A stretch of 43,648 nucleotides of DNA, from the IMG/VR virus record IMGVR_UViG_3300025009_000189, positions 1-43,648 of that record. One strand, 5' to 3'. The position numbers and the translations under genes are program-made. Shown piece after piece: positions 8,331-15,036 of the stretch; within the stretch, counting starts at the first letter, position 1; each line of letters begins with the position of its first letter. Source of the stretch: a virus. Under the pieces are notes generated by a model, which saw only the letters and a program-made list of their open reading frames with translations, made no database searches and was not told the origin of the DNA.

Positions 8331-9023
8331 CTATTCTTTGTTATCTTTCTTTTTTGCACACCTGACTTTCGCGCTGGCAGATATATTTGCGCGAGCTTCC
8401 ATTGTAACTGGTGGCTTTCTTTTTGCAGATTCAGACATTTTAGCGCGACTTTCTTCTGAAGCTGGCGGTCTCAATTTCGCCGATGCAGACATTCTTGCAC
8501 GACTTTCAGACGAAACGGAGTGGAATTTTTGTGCAGCAGACATGTTTGCACGAGCTTCGTCTGTCGCTTTTCTGCCCTTCGAGGTCTCCGATATTTTAGC
8601 GCGAGTTTCTATTGACATGGGTGGTTTCAATTTAGCTGAAGATGACATTTTGGCACGCGCTTCAGATGAGGCAGGTGGTCTCAATTTCATTACTACGGAA
8701 AGTTTCCTACGGGTTTCTTCTGAGGCACGTAACCCTCTGCGCGAAGATCCGGCAAAGATTGCGATGTTATATTCAGGTTTTATTTCATCTATCCACGCCT
8801 GTTCTCTCCATATCAAAGAAAATACAAAACACACTTCAATGATAGAAAAAGTAAAGGCGTCTTCACCGTCTTTATTCCAGGCTCTTTGCAAGTGGCGGTT
8901 TACGTGCGTTCCAAGCCTTAAGCGCTTTCTATGTGCTCCCCATCTGTCATTAATATTACAGGAGCTTCCAATATAACAATGACCATTATTAATGTTTGTG
9001 ATTTTATAAATACCACTGATCAT
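8331..9023 (-). CDS. GIY-YIG homing endonuclease with NUMOD3 repeats
   Basis: 230 residues on the strand opposite to all neighbours. The N-terminal GIY-YIG nuclease (about 1-95) shows GIY at 4-6, YIG at 17-19, catalytic R27 and E74. From about residue 100 there are seven degenerate 17-18-residue NUMOD3 DNA-binding repeats with the core S-x-E-x-R-A-K-M-S-x-S-A-K. The start ATG is preceded by AGGTCGGA. It is a free-standing homing endonuclease gene between the Vsr-like gene and the endolysin and needs its own promoter, which I could not identify. A terminator-like hairpin lies just upstream on the same strand. The repeats also produce a long open frame on the other strand, which is not a gene. 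Confidence 0.93.
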   Translation of the reverse strand: MISGIYKITNINNGHCYIGSSCNINDRWGAHRKRLRLGTHVNRHLQRAWNKDGEDAFTFSIIEVCFVFSLIWREQAWIDEIKPEYNIAIFAGSSRRGLRASEETRRKLSVVMKLRPPASSEARAKMSSSAKLKPPMSIETRAKISETSKGRKATDEARANMSAAQKFHSVSSESRARMSASAKLRPPASEESRAKMSESAKRKPPVTMEARANISASAKVRCAKKKDNKE

Positions 9024-9033
9024 TCCGACCTAC

Positions 9034-9077
9034 AAAAATGCTCGTCATGGAATGAGTTGACCATTCCACAACGAGCA
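9034..9077 (-). terminator. Hairpin with T-run upstream of the homing endonuclease
   Basis: TGCTCGT (9039-9045) and TGGAATG (9048-9054) pair with CATTCCA (9062-9068) and ACGAGCA (9071-9077), a 14-bp stem with one 2x2 internal loop. Read on the minus strand it is followed by TTTTTG, the form of an intrinsic terminator, 11 nt before the start codon of the GIY-YIG gene. It could shield that gene from antisense read-through or limit its expression. Confidence 0.6.
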
Positions 9078-9159
9078 AGATTCATTTTAGCACAGATTCG
9101 CTTGGTCAACTCAAACGAATTATTAAGCATGATTATACCATGTTTATGGAGAAGGTGAA

Positions 9160-10503
9160 ATGATGAAATTTACAGACTATCCGATACGAGGGGTTGACAC
9201 CAGCGAGTTCAACGGCGCTGTGAATATGGCAACGCTGAAAACAACTGGAGCGTTATTCAACATTATGCGTGCTGGTTACGGAAAAACAATCGACCAGAAA
9301 TTCAAAGTAAATTGGGCGAACTGCAAGGGCGTTATGCTTCGTAGCGCCTACTGGTATCTGGATTACTACTCCAATTGGTACAATCCCAATTCGTCTGCTT
9401 ATGGAATGACCGACTTTGATTGGGGCAAACTCCAGGCACAAAACTTGTGGGCGGTTATCAAGGATGACAACGATAACCAGATTTCGTGGCTGGATATTGA
9501 AAGCGGCGGGTCAAGTTACTCCCCTGCGATAACTACTGTTTGGGCGCGTGTGGATCAGATGATCGATGGATTCCTTACTGAACTCGACAGGCTGAGCGGT
9601 AAAGTAAACGGTATTTACTGTTCACTCGGATTGCTGAATAGTTTTGCTTTGAAATATAAAACCCGTCCTTTGTGGGTTGCCTGGTACAACGAATATCAAA
9701 CACCCGAATCCGTGTTCAAAAACTGCAACACTACAAAGGGATGGGCGCTCCCTGTTATTTGGCAGTACGCCAGTCACGGGGATGTAAACGGTGACGGTGT
9801 TGCGGATGGTCTGACTTATGGCACTGGAATCGTGCAACTGGACCTGAATATTTGGCTGAGGTCCGCTGCTGATTGGGCTTCTATCAGTACAATCCCCCCG
9901 GTTATCCCTCCAACCCCCCCTGTTGAAACAGATATATTGTTGAGCGTGCAGCCAATGTCACAGAATAACCCGTTATGGGCGAATGACCAGTTGGGAATCA
10001 GCAGCAGCACAATAGGCGGATTTGGCTGTGTGGTGACTTCGGCTGCGATGATGCTGAAATACCTGGGCTTTGACACCGATCCTGGAAGGCTGAACACCTG
10101 GCTGACCAATAACAGTGGCTATCTGAATGGCAACCTGTTCGTGTGGAACTCGCTGAACCGCCTCTACCCAAAGGTGACATTCCTCTACAGGTACGATGGC
10201 GCACCACTGGATAAGATAGACGAATCCCTGGCGAAACGAATACCCGTGATTGTCAACGTGGATTATCTGCCTTCCACTGCATATATCGACCAGCATTGGG
10301 TGATTATCGTTGGGAAGAAGAATGGTCTTTACATCATCATTGACCCGAGGAATGGTCAACAGACAACGCTCAACGAAATATATGGCAGCCCTGAAACTGG
10401 CATCTATCACGTTTGCACATACGCATTTAGCGGCATCCCTGCATTTACGGACGCTGAAAAGCTGGCGAAATTATGGCTTGCACATCCTGAATTACATATT
10501 TGA
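9160..10503 (+). CDS. Endolysin: GH25 muramidase plus C39-like peptidase
   Basis: 447 residues; GGAGAAGG precedes tandem ATG codons at 9160 and 9163. Residues of about 8-240 are a glycoside hydrolase family 25 lysozyme: D13 on strand 1 (GVDTSEFNG) and the D112-x-E114 pair (SWLDIES), with the IWQYAS strand near the end. A Pro-rich linker (about 245-260) joins a papain-like C39-type peptidase domain with C290 (GFGCVVTSAAM), H379 (QHWVIIVG) and D395 (IDPRN). It should cleave both the glycan and the peptide part of peptidoglycan at lysis. No signal peptide is seen, so export should depend on the adjacent holins. Confidence 0.93.
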   Translation: MMKFTDYPIRGVDTSEFNGAVNMATLKTTGALFNIMRAGYGKTIDQKFKVNWANCKGVMLRSAYWYLDYYSNWYNPNSSAYGMTDFDWGKLQAQNLWAVIKDDNDNQISWLDIESGGSSYSPAITTVWARVDQMIDGFLTELDRLSGKVNGIYCSLGLLNSFALKYKTRPLWVAWYNEYQTPESVFKNCNTTKGWALPVIWQYASHGDVNGDGVADGLTYGTGIVQLDLNIWLRSAADWASISTIPPVIPPTPPVETDILLSVQPMSQNNPLWANDQLGISSSTIGGFGCVVTSAAMMLKYLGFDTDPGRLNTWLTNNSGYLNGNLFVWNSLNRLYPKVTFLYRYDGAPLDKIDESLAKRIPVIVNVDYLPSTAYIDQHWVIIVGKKNGLYIIIDPRNGQQTTLNEIYGSPETGIYHVCTYAFSGIPAFTDAEKLAKLWLAHPELHI

Positions 10504-10520
10504 ACACACAGAGGTGAAGT

Positions 10521-10928
10521 ATGGATATTACATTAATGACCAAACTAATAGAAGCGGGTGTGGGCGGGCTGTTAATAATCGTGATTATTATTTTTCTCAA
10601 ATTCTTGGCAGGAGAACGCGAAAAATCTACGGTGCAGCACGAATCAATGATGAGTTTCATAGCTGAACAAAGGGAATCAAATAACAAGGCAAATGTTGAC
10701 GCAGCGGCTTTGATTGCTGCTGCACAGGTCAAAGCTGCCAATCAAAACAGTGACACCTATGTTCAGGTTGCAGAGGCTATGAAGGGATTGACCGTTGAGA
10801 TCAGGGCGCTGAAAGACGCTCACCTGGTACACGATACCACAATGGTTGTTGCGCTGGACGATATGCGAAAAGCAAAGGCAAAGGCAAAAAGAAACAAAAC
10901 AGAATTGGTAGAAATAAAAGGAGAATGA
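10521..10928 (+). CDS. Single-TM coiled-coil lysis protein (holin/spanin-like)
   Basis: 135 residues; GAGGTGAAGT precedes the ATG. One membrane segment lies at about residues 12-29 (GVGGLLIIVIIIFLKFLAG). A long charged helix with coiled-coil character follows (30-110), with a Lys-rich tail (RKAKAKAKRNK). It sits between the endolysin and the LLH-type holin with a 1-nt gap to the latter. Topology and place suggest an accessory holin or lysis-regulating membrane protein. The family is not certain. Confidence 0.7.
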   Translation: MDITLMTKLIEAGVGGLLIIVIIIFLKFLAGEREKSTVQHESMMSFIAEQRESNNKANVDAAALIAAAQVKAANQNSDTYVQVAEAMKGLTVEIRALKDAHLVHDTTMVVALDDMRKAKAKAKRNKTELVEIKGE

Positions 10929-10929
10929 A

Positions 10930-11313
10930 ATGGAATGGTTACTACAAGCAGGTAAGGATTTTCTATCATCGTTTTTGCAGTTATTGACTGCGGCTCTTGT
11001 CCCGGTGTTAGTCACAGCACTTGTGGCTTATATCACGCGCAAATGGCAAGAGATCAAACTGGCGCGTCCTGATATTACCAGGGCGTTAGCGATTATGATG
11101 CCGATTTTCGTTCAAGCTGCCGAACAAGCAGCATTGGCAAAAATAATTGAATCTAAAAAAGATTATGCCATTTCGCTGGCGCAAGCATGGTTGGCTGAAA
11201 AAGGCTGGAAACTGGATTTGGCTCTTATAGATGGAATTGTGGAGCAAGCAGTTAACCAGGCAGATTTTCCTCCAGTGAAAACAGTAACAACGAAAGCAAA
11301 AAACATATCGTAG
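10930..11313 (+). CDS. Holin, LLH-type
   Basis: 127 residues; AAGGAGAATGAA precedes the ATG. One N-terminal membrane segment lies at about 15-36 (LQLLTAALVPVLVTALVAYI), then a basic loop and a soluble helical domain with EQAALAKIIESKKDYAISLAQAWLAEKG. This layout matches the LLH holin family (superfamily 6): N-terminal TM plus a C-terminal domain with a conserved LAQxWLxxKG motif. It should form the membrane lesion that releases the endolysin. It is coupled to the gene before it. Confidence 0.82.
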   Translation: MEWLLQAGKDFLSSFLQLLTAALVPVLVTALVAYITRKWQEIKLARPDITRALAIMMPIFVQAAEQAALAKIIESKKDYAISLAQAWLAEKGWKLDLALIDGIVEQAVNQADFPPVKTVTTKAKNIS

Positions 11314-11320
11314 GTAACAC

Positions 11321-11381
11321 TTGCAGCTATTCAATCTAATAAGCGTGCCTCTCTCCCACGTGACCGATTGGGTAGCTGCAA
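11321..11381 (+). other. 61-nt multi-helix stem-loop between holin and phosphoesterase genes
   Basis: Three nested helices are visible: TTGCAGCTA (11321-11329) with TAGCTGCAA (11373-11381), CAATC (11332-11336) with GATTG (11366-11370), and CGTG (11344-11347) with CACG (11357-11360). It fills the only sizable gap in this part of the operon and ends about 10 nt before the next Shine-Dalgarno. No T-run follows, so it is not a simple terminator. A processing or stability element is likely. Confidence 0.6.
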
Positions 11382-11402
11382 CTTTGCTCCGTGGAGAATG
11401 TT

Positions 11403-12257
11403 ATGAATAGAATAATCATCGCACAAGAATCTGACAGGCACGGCGGAAATCGTCTCGGACTAATGAACCCCGATGTAATCCTGGAAGATCTTCAGCAGAA
11501 CGGATCGGTAAAGTTATGGCAACCAAAACAATCTGAAAGCCAGCGAGAGTTATGGAAACTTGAATTAGAGAACGTGGATAAGTTACGTGAGCTGGCAAGG
11601 AAAGACCCTGTACATTATATTGAGGATGGCGATGCTACCCAGGGAATAAAGCACCCTGCGGAACTGGTAAGCGACAGGCTGGCTGATCAGATTACCATTG
11701 CAGTAGCCAACTCAAAGCCAATATACGGATTGAAGAATCTCAAAACTGCCAGGTACGCGGTTGGAACGGGAGCGCATAACCTGGGACAAGGATCAACTGA
11801 CATTCTTATCGTGAACCAGTTGAAAGTGATGTATCCAAAAGTTGATATTGATTTATGCTATCACGGACTGGTACATTACGGGGAATTCGTGGTCGATTTT
11901 GCTCACCACGGACCTTACACAGGATCGAGAGAATGGTTGAAAGGTAACGTGGCGCGGTACTACCTGCAATCTATGATGATTCATGCCATAAAACATGGTA
12001 GAAAACCGCCTGATCTGGTAATTAGGGGACATTACCACACTCCGGTAATTGAAACCGTCAGGCTGAATGGATTTACCAGCCACATTGTAGTCAGTCCTTC
12101 GATGTGCATGGTGGACGATTTCGCACACCAGGCGGCAAAGTCTCCAGACGATGTAACGTGCGGGATGCTGTGCTTTGAGGTAGTGGACGGAAAACTTCTG
12201 GACGTGCATCAATTCACCCGTACTTTTGACACCCGGACTGAATACTTCATTAGTTGA
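11403..12257 (+). CDS. Calcineurin-like metallophosphoesterase
   Basis: 284 residues. I chose the ATG at 11403 because GTGGAG lies 7 nt upstream; a GTG at 11391 overlaps that site. Metal-binding motifs appear in order: S-D11-R-H13-GG (motif I), DGDATQG with D77 (motif II), GTGAHN with H125/N126 (a degenerate GNH motif), FAHHG with H168/H169, and GHYH with H210/H212. This is the dinuclear metallophosphoesterase fold. The substrate could be a nucleic acid, cyclic nucleotide or phosphoprotein. Placed after the lysis genes in the late operon, its role is unclear; degradation of host nucleic acid or defence signalling nucleotides is speculation. Confidence 0.82.
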   Translation: MNRIIIAQESDRHGGNRLGLMNPDVILEDLQQNGSVKLWQPKQSESQRELWKLELENVDKLRELARKDPVHYIEDGDATQGIKHPAELVSDRLADQITIAVANSKPIYGLKNLKTARYAVGTGAHNLGQGSTDILIVNQLKVMYPKVDIDLCYHGLVHYGEFVVDFAHHGPYTGSREWLKGNVARYYLQSMMIHAIKHGRKPPDLVIRGHYHTPVIETVRLNGFTSHIVVSPSMCMVDDFAHQAAKSPDDVTCGMLCFEVVDGKLLDVHQFTRTFDTRTEYFIS

Positions 12258-12264
12258 GGAAACC

Positions 12265-12501
12265 ATGACAAAAATTGGAGAAGAGATCAATGATCTACTG
12301 GCTGAAATTGTGGCAGAAAACGCCTGGGGAGATTTAGAACCTGGCGATGTAACCATTGCGTCTGTGTCCTCTGCTCTTGGTGTGTGTGAATCAAGGGCAA
12401 GGAGCATCCTGGACACAAGGGTAAGAGAAGGCACATTGATCAAAGTAAGGGTGAAGCACAATGGCGGCGGTGGATTTATAAACGCCTACCGCCGCCCATA
12501 A
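12265..12501 (+). CDS. Small winged-helix DNA-binding protein
   Basis: 78 residues. I chose the ATG at 12265 because TTGAGGA precedes it and it follows the previous stop by 7 nt; an upstream in-frame ATG at 12226 overlaps the phosphoesterase. After an acidic N-terminal helix, the segment VTIASVSSALGVCESRARSI is a helix-turn-helix and the following LIKVRVKHNGGGGFINAYRRP forms a two-strand wing. It is the last gene of the rightward late operon, and its 3' end overlaps by 16 bp the end of another winged-helix-like gene on the opposite strand. Likely a phage transcription regulator (inference). Confidence 0.72.
   Translation: MTKIGEEINDLLAEIVAENAWGDLEPGDVTIASVSSALGVCESRARSILDTRVREGTLIKVRVKHNGGGGFINAYRRP
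12463..12496. terminator. Hairpin at the convergent operon junction
   Basis: GGCGGCGGT at 12463-12471 pairs with ACCGCCGCC at 12488-12496 around a 16-nt loop. It lies where the plus-strand late operon and the minus-strand early operon meet, and codes for the C-termini of both genes. No strong T-run follows on either strand, so a bidirectional terminator is plausible but not certain. Confidence 0.45.
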
Positions 12502-12728
12502 TAGCGATCCTGACCTCTGCGCGGATTTACGAATATGAACAGTCTGCCATCTTCATCTTCTGACAGCAGCCCGATGTGTGTTTCTACTGCGATCAGTTTG
12601 GGTTCGTTGCACCAGTGAATATCTCTGCCAAATGAGTTGGATATTTCAGCCCTGGTTATTCCGGGGCATTCTTTTATCTTGTCGTAAATTTGCAGCAGAG
12701 TACCCAGGGTGACTACTGGCATTGACAT
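12486..12728 (-). CDS. Small winged-helix-like protein
   Basis: 80 residues; GCAGGACC precedes the ATG. Residues of about 8-40 (TLLQIYDKIKECPGITRAEISNSFG) look like a helix-turn-helix, and the following LIAVETHIGLLSEDEDGRLFIF strands look like a wing. It is the last gene of the leftward early operon and overlaps the convergent plus-strand winged-helix gene by 16 bp. A DNA-binding regulator is the likely role, of no family I can name. Confidence 0.65.
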   Translation of the reverse strand: MSMPVVTLGTLLQIYDKIKECPGITRAEISNSFGRDIHWCNEPKLIAVETHIGLLSEDEDGRLFIFVNPRRGQDRYYGRR

Positions 12729-12756
12729 TGGTCCTGCACAGATAGCGGAGCGGTGG

Positions 12757-12876
12757 TCATTTGGAATTCCTACTGCTACTGGCTACCCATAGACCAACGA
12801 TATAACCAACTAGAAAACAGATGACGGGAAACAATCCTGGAATCTCAAAAAATATCATATTTAGAAGTTTCATCAT
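12757..12876 (-). CDS. Very small single-TM protein
   Basis: 39 codons starting with tandem ATGs. The first overlaps the stop of the upstream gene as ATGA, with GAGGGGGA just before it. Residues of about 13-33 are hydrophobic (GLFPVICFLVGYIVGLWVAS), so it is a one-pass membrane protein with a short Ser/Arg/Lys tail. The junctions and Shine-Dalgarno support translation despite the short length. The function is unknown; it is one of several tiny membrane proteins in this operon. Confidence 0.65.
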   Translation of the reverse strand: MMKLLNMIFFEIPGLFPVICFLVGYIVGLWVASSSRNSK

Positions 12877-13199
12877 TCCCCCTCTGGTGGTTGGGGTAAA
12901 GGTTTCCAGTGAGTAATACTGCTGAAGTGATATTCTCCTACGTCAGTTTTCCATAAGTATCTGTCATCTCTCCATTCTTGCATTGACCCATATACGCTAA
13001 ATCCAGTCTTTTTATCGAACAAACTCATGCGGGTATTTACTTCCGGCAACCTCTCACTAACAGGTATCCACCGCTCCGCTTCATGCAGACGCTTAATTTC
13101 TTCCAGTGCATTCAGATAATAGATTGAGGACACGGCCAACGCCCCGCCGGATATAATGGTCTCAATTTCCTTGTCGATATATTCTTTTGTGTATTTCAC
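12873..13199 (-). CDS. DUF551-like protein
   Basis: 108 residues from a GTG at 13199 that overlaps the previous stop as GTGA and has GGAG 7 nt upstream; ATG codons at 13211 and 13229 are alternatives without good sites. The N-terminal helix precedes a domain with the DUF551 hallmarks WIPVSERLPEVN and the terminal ITHWKPLPQPP. DUF551 proteins are small phage accessory proteins of unknown function. A second DUF551-like gene lies at 15545-15931. Confidence 0.75.
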   Translation of the reverse strand: MKYTKEYIDKEIETIISGGALAVSSIYYLNALEEIKRLHEAERWIPVSERLPEVNTRMSLFDKKTGFSVYGSMQEWRDDRYLWKTDVGEYHFSSITHWKPLPQPPEGE

Positions 13200-13567
13200 C
13201 TCTCGCTCCATTCCAGCCACGCTAGGCATATTGCCATTTGTGGGGTGTCGGCTGACGCTTTAAATGTCTTGAAATTGTCGGGGTCATCATCCCAATACGT
13301 CATGTAGCAAGTCCATTCATACGCAAGGTTGTTTTCATCGTGTTCGTCAACCTGCTCCCAAATCAATGATACGTCCCACCCCGAAGTTTTACTGACCTCT
13401 TCCAACAGCTCCCCCGCCAGTCGCCAGTCGGTTGTGTATTGGGGAGGGTCAGATTGGTTATAGTCAACTCCACCATCGGGCATTTGCCACCACTCGTGAT
13501 TACACTCACCACAAGCGTGACAAATCCATCCTTTTGACAATGCTATCCTTGCGTTTATGTCGGTCAT
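13196..13567 (-). CDS. Phage ABA-sandwich-like protein
   Basis: 123 residues from the ATG at 13567, which overlaps the stop of the 35-residue gene upstream as TAATG. The layout fits the phage ABA-sandwich family: MTDINARIALSKGW at the N-terminus, a CHAC/C zinc-like pair, a helix at TDWRLAGELLEEV, strands with YEWTCYMTYWDDD, and the closing helix TPQMAICLAWLEW. The role is unknown. It overlaps the next gene by 4 bp. Confidence 0.68.
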   Translation of the reverse strand: MTDINARIALSKGWICHACGECNHEWWQMPDGGVDYNQSDPPQYTTDWRLAGELLEEVSKTSGWDVSLIWEQVDEHDENNLAYEWTCYMTYWDDDPDNFKTFKASADTPQMAICLAWLEWSER

Positions 13568-13674
13568 TACCATCTGTGTTTTTCCTTTCCGCAAATAGAG
13601 CAAACAATTTTTATTGATTCGTGAGGATAATTTGTAAAAAATCGTTTCCATGTCCAGTTATGTATGTGTGTCAC
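13567..13674 (-). CDS. Tiny CxxC zinc-knuckle-like protein
   Basis: 35 codons from a GTG at 13674 overlapping the VRR-NUC stop (GTGA), and ending TAA within TAATG of the next gene. The C-terminal half reads KIVCSICGKEKHRW, a CxxC knuckle with nearby Lys/His, preceded by a Trp/Phe-rich basic stretch (NWTWKRFF). The double stop/start overlap is what supports it. It is a zinc- or nucleic-acid-binding candidate; no family was recognised. Confidence 0.5.
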   Translation of the reverse strand: MTHIHNWTWKRFFTNYPHESIKIVCSICGKEKHRW

Positions 13675-14069
13675 TTCTCGCTTCTCTCCAAATACTGCTC
13701 AACATAAGCATCAACCTGGTCGAACACAACGCCAAAATCCACATAGCCGTTTGTCGTAATAAACCAACCTCCAGCAGCCTCAACCCTTGCGCCAAATGCT
13801 AATTGTTTCTCAGATGGTTTTTCAGCACCATACTTCACCTCTATCGCTAGATACTGCCCTCGATAGCAGGCAATGATGTCGGATGTTCCCGCCTCTGCTA
13901 ACTTGATGCGCCCCCCTCGTTTTGAGATTGCACCACCGGAATTGACGCGCGTTGCCACTCCGCCCCTGTCGGTTATCATCTGGATAATCCGCGTCTGCAA
14001 GTCGTGTTCATTCTCGATCCCCACAGCGCGGAGTTGAAACTCTAGTGTGTCGGCAAGGTCAGGGGTCAT
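13671..14069 (-). CDS. VRR-NUC domain nuclease
   Basis: 132 residues; AAGGATTCCAA precedes the ATG, which overlaps the upstream stop as ATGA. The VRR-NUC signature of the PD-(D/E)XK superfamily is clear: EHDLQTRIIQMI helix, RVNSGG, GTSDIIA with D64, AIEVKYG with E77 and K79, then a Gln-containing helix (KPSEKQLAFG). This group includes structure-specific nucleases and phage Holliday-junction-like resolvases. In an early operon with RecT and a replication initiator it probably resolves branched DNA before packaging. Confidence 0.88.
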   Translation of the reverse strand: MTPDLADTLEFQLRAVGIENEHDLQTRIIQMITDRGGVATRVNSGGAISKRGGRIKLAEAGTSDIIACYRGQYLAIEVKYGAEKPSEKQLAFGARVEAAGGWFITTNGYVDFGVVFDQVDAYVEQYLERSEK

Positions 14070-14392
14070 TTGGAATCCTTCGCAACATTAATTGGCTGGT
14101 CTTCCAGAAAATCGCTTAGTATTTTCGCCTTGTTTATATATTTTTCTAGTTCGGCTAATTTGCCTGGTATAACTGTGCCATTCAGCCATTCAAGATTTTT
14201 TTGGCACACTTCCCGCAATTCCTTACCGTACCACCTTGACAGAATTTCAGTAGAGTAGTTGTGGTAAGTTATTCCAGTTGAGGGGTCATAAAATTGGCAA
14301 ATACCGTCTTTATATGGCTTCATATCACACTCAACTTTTTCATATTTGACGGCGCTTTCACCAAAATCAATCTTCCACAGTATTAGTTTCAT
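14066..14392 (-). CDS. Unknown early protein
   Basis: 108 residues; GAGGCAGAGG precedes the ATG, which overlaps the 23-codon ORF upstream as ATGA. Mixed alpha/beta N-terminus (LILWKIDFGESAVKYEKV), then Tyr-rich residues and a helical C-terminal half (KLAELEKYINKAKILSDF). It ends in KDSK, and the underlying bases contain the Shine-Dalgarno and start of the VRR-NUC gene. No family recognised. Confidence 0.7.
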   Translation of the reverse strand: MKLILWKIDFGESAVKYEKVECDMKPYKDGICQFYDPSTGITYHNYSTEILSRWYGKELREVCQKNLEWLNGTVIPGKLAELEKYINKAKILSDFLEDQPINVAKDSK

Positions 14393-14460
14393 CCCTCTGC
14401 CTCCTTCAACTGCCTCAACTGCTCAAATTTATACCCTTGACGCTTCGGGCAAGTTATCAT
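14389..14460 (-). CDS. Micro-ORF linking two coupled genes
   Basis: 23 codons. The start overlaps the previous stop (ATGA) with AAGGAT 6 nt upstream, and the stop overlaps the next start (ATGA). The product is basic and helical (CPKRQGYKFEQLRQLKEAEG at the C-terminus). It may be a real micropeptide or a translational relay that carries ribosomes to the next gene, whose Shine-Dalgarno lies within it. Confidence 0.4.
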   Translation of the reverse strand: MITCPKRQGYKFEQLRQLKEAEG

Positions 14461-14690
14461 TTGGAATCCTTTTTCTTGTCGTCCCACATTTCGCAACCTA
14501 TTCCATGCCGTTTATTTTCAATAACAGGAATGTCATAACTTCCCCAATCTTTTACGCCAATCCATAAAAAAGCGGTACAAACATATTTTCCAGTCCCCTT
14601 TAGGTTATTGTTTGCAATCTCTGCTTGTGAGGAGCAAACGCAACAACATTGATGGAACGGTTTTTTGTTTAGCGTACACTTATCGCTCAT
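14457..14690 (-). CDS. Cys-rich small protein, zinc-binding candidate
   Basis: 77 residues starting as ATGA over the previous stop. The N-terminus has CTLNKKPFHQCCCVCSS, then YVCTAFLW and HGIGCEMW, giving six to seven Cys/His positions able to bind zinc. The C-terminus is Lys/Asp-rich and ends KDSK. This pattern recurs in small early phage proteins of unknown function (recollection). No catalytic motif seen. Confidence 0.72.
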   Translation of the reverse strand: MSDKCTLNKKPFHQCCCVCSSQAEIANNNLKGTGKYVCTAFLWIGVKDWGSYDIPVIENKRHGIGCEMWDDKKKDSK

Positions 14691-14869
14691 TTCTTCTCCT
14701 CTTCTAATTTAGCCAACTCCGCCATAATTTCCTCGCGGTGCAACTTCCACCAGTCGCTATCATGTTTCAGTATCATATTGCGCCGGATCACGGCAATCTC
14801 ATTCGCAGTCGTGCCATTCTTGACCGCTACCGAGTAGTCTCTACGCTGTGCAGGAGTGAGGTGGGTCAT
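14687..14869 (-). CDS. Small helical protein
   Basis: 60 residues from the ATG at 14869, which overlaps the stop of the two-TM protein upstream (ATGA). An in-frame ATG at 14917 lies inside that upstream gene and is less likely. The fold appears helical: LTPAQRRDYSVAVKNGTTAN, then an Ile/Arg helix and an acidic Glu/Lys-rich C-terminal helix. Possibly a small HTH-like protein; unknown function. Confidence 0.68.
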   Translation of the reverse strand: MTHLTPAQRRDYSVAVKNGTTANEIAVIRRNMILKHDSDWWKLHREEIMAELAKLEEEKK

Positions 14870-15036
14870 TTGAAATTTCCCATAAGATATACTCCATATG
14901 CCATCAGCAACACACATAACAACATGCCAGCTAGGGCAAGTAAACCATTACGCCCTTCCGATATAACTATGTAAACAAGCAGGGCAATCAACGGGCTTAA
15001 AAGTAGCAACAATCCGGCTATGTATTTCTTGTTCAT
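14866..15036 (-). CDS. Small two-TM membrane protein
   Basis: 56 residues; AGGTGGAGAG precedes the ATG, which overlaps the homing endonuclease stop (ATGA), and the stop overlaps the next ATG. Two hydrophobic segments lie at about 6-25 (AGLLLLLSPLIALLVYIVI) and 31-51 (GLLALAGMLLCVLLMAYGVY), joined by SEGRN. Both coupled junctions make translation very likely. Function unknown; superinfection exclusion or membrane stress are possible roles for such early proteins. Confidence 0.72.
   Translation of the reverse strand: MNKKYIAGLLLLLSPLIALLVYIVISEGRNGLLALAGMLLCVLLMAYGVYLMGNFK

Noticed and set aside
8323-8976. Plus-strand open frame of 217 codons opposite the GIY-YIG gene
   Set aside because: It is the complement of the NUMOD3 repeats; it has no ribosome-binding site and the repeats are explained by the minus-strand gene.
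12713-12760. 15-codon ATGA-coupled frame before the last early gene
   Set aside because: It starts by overlap with the 39-residue gene but is Gln/Cys-repetitive and too short to support; it may only pass ribosomes to the next start.
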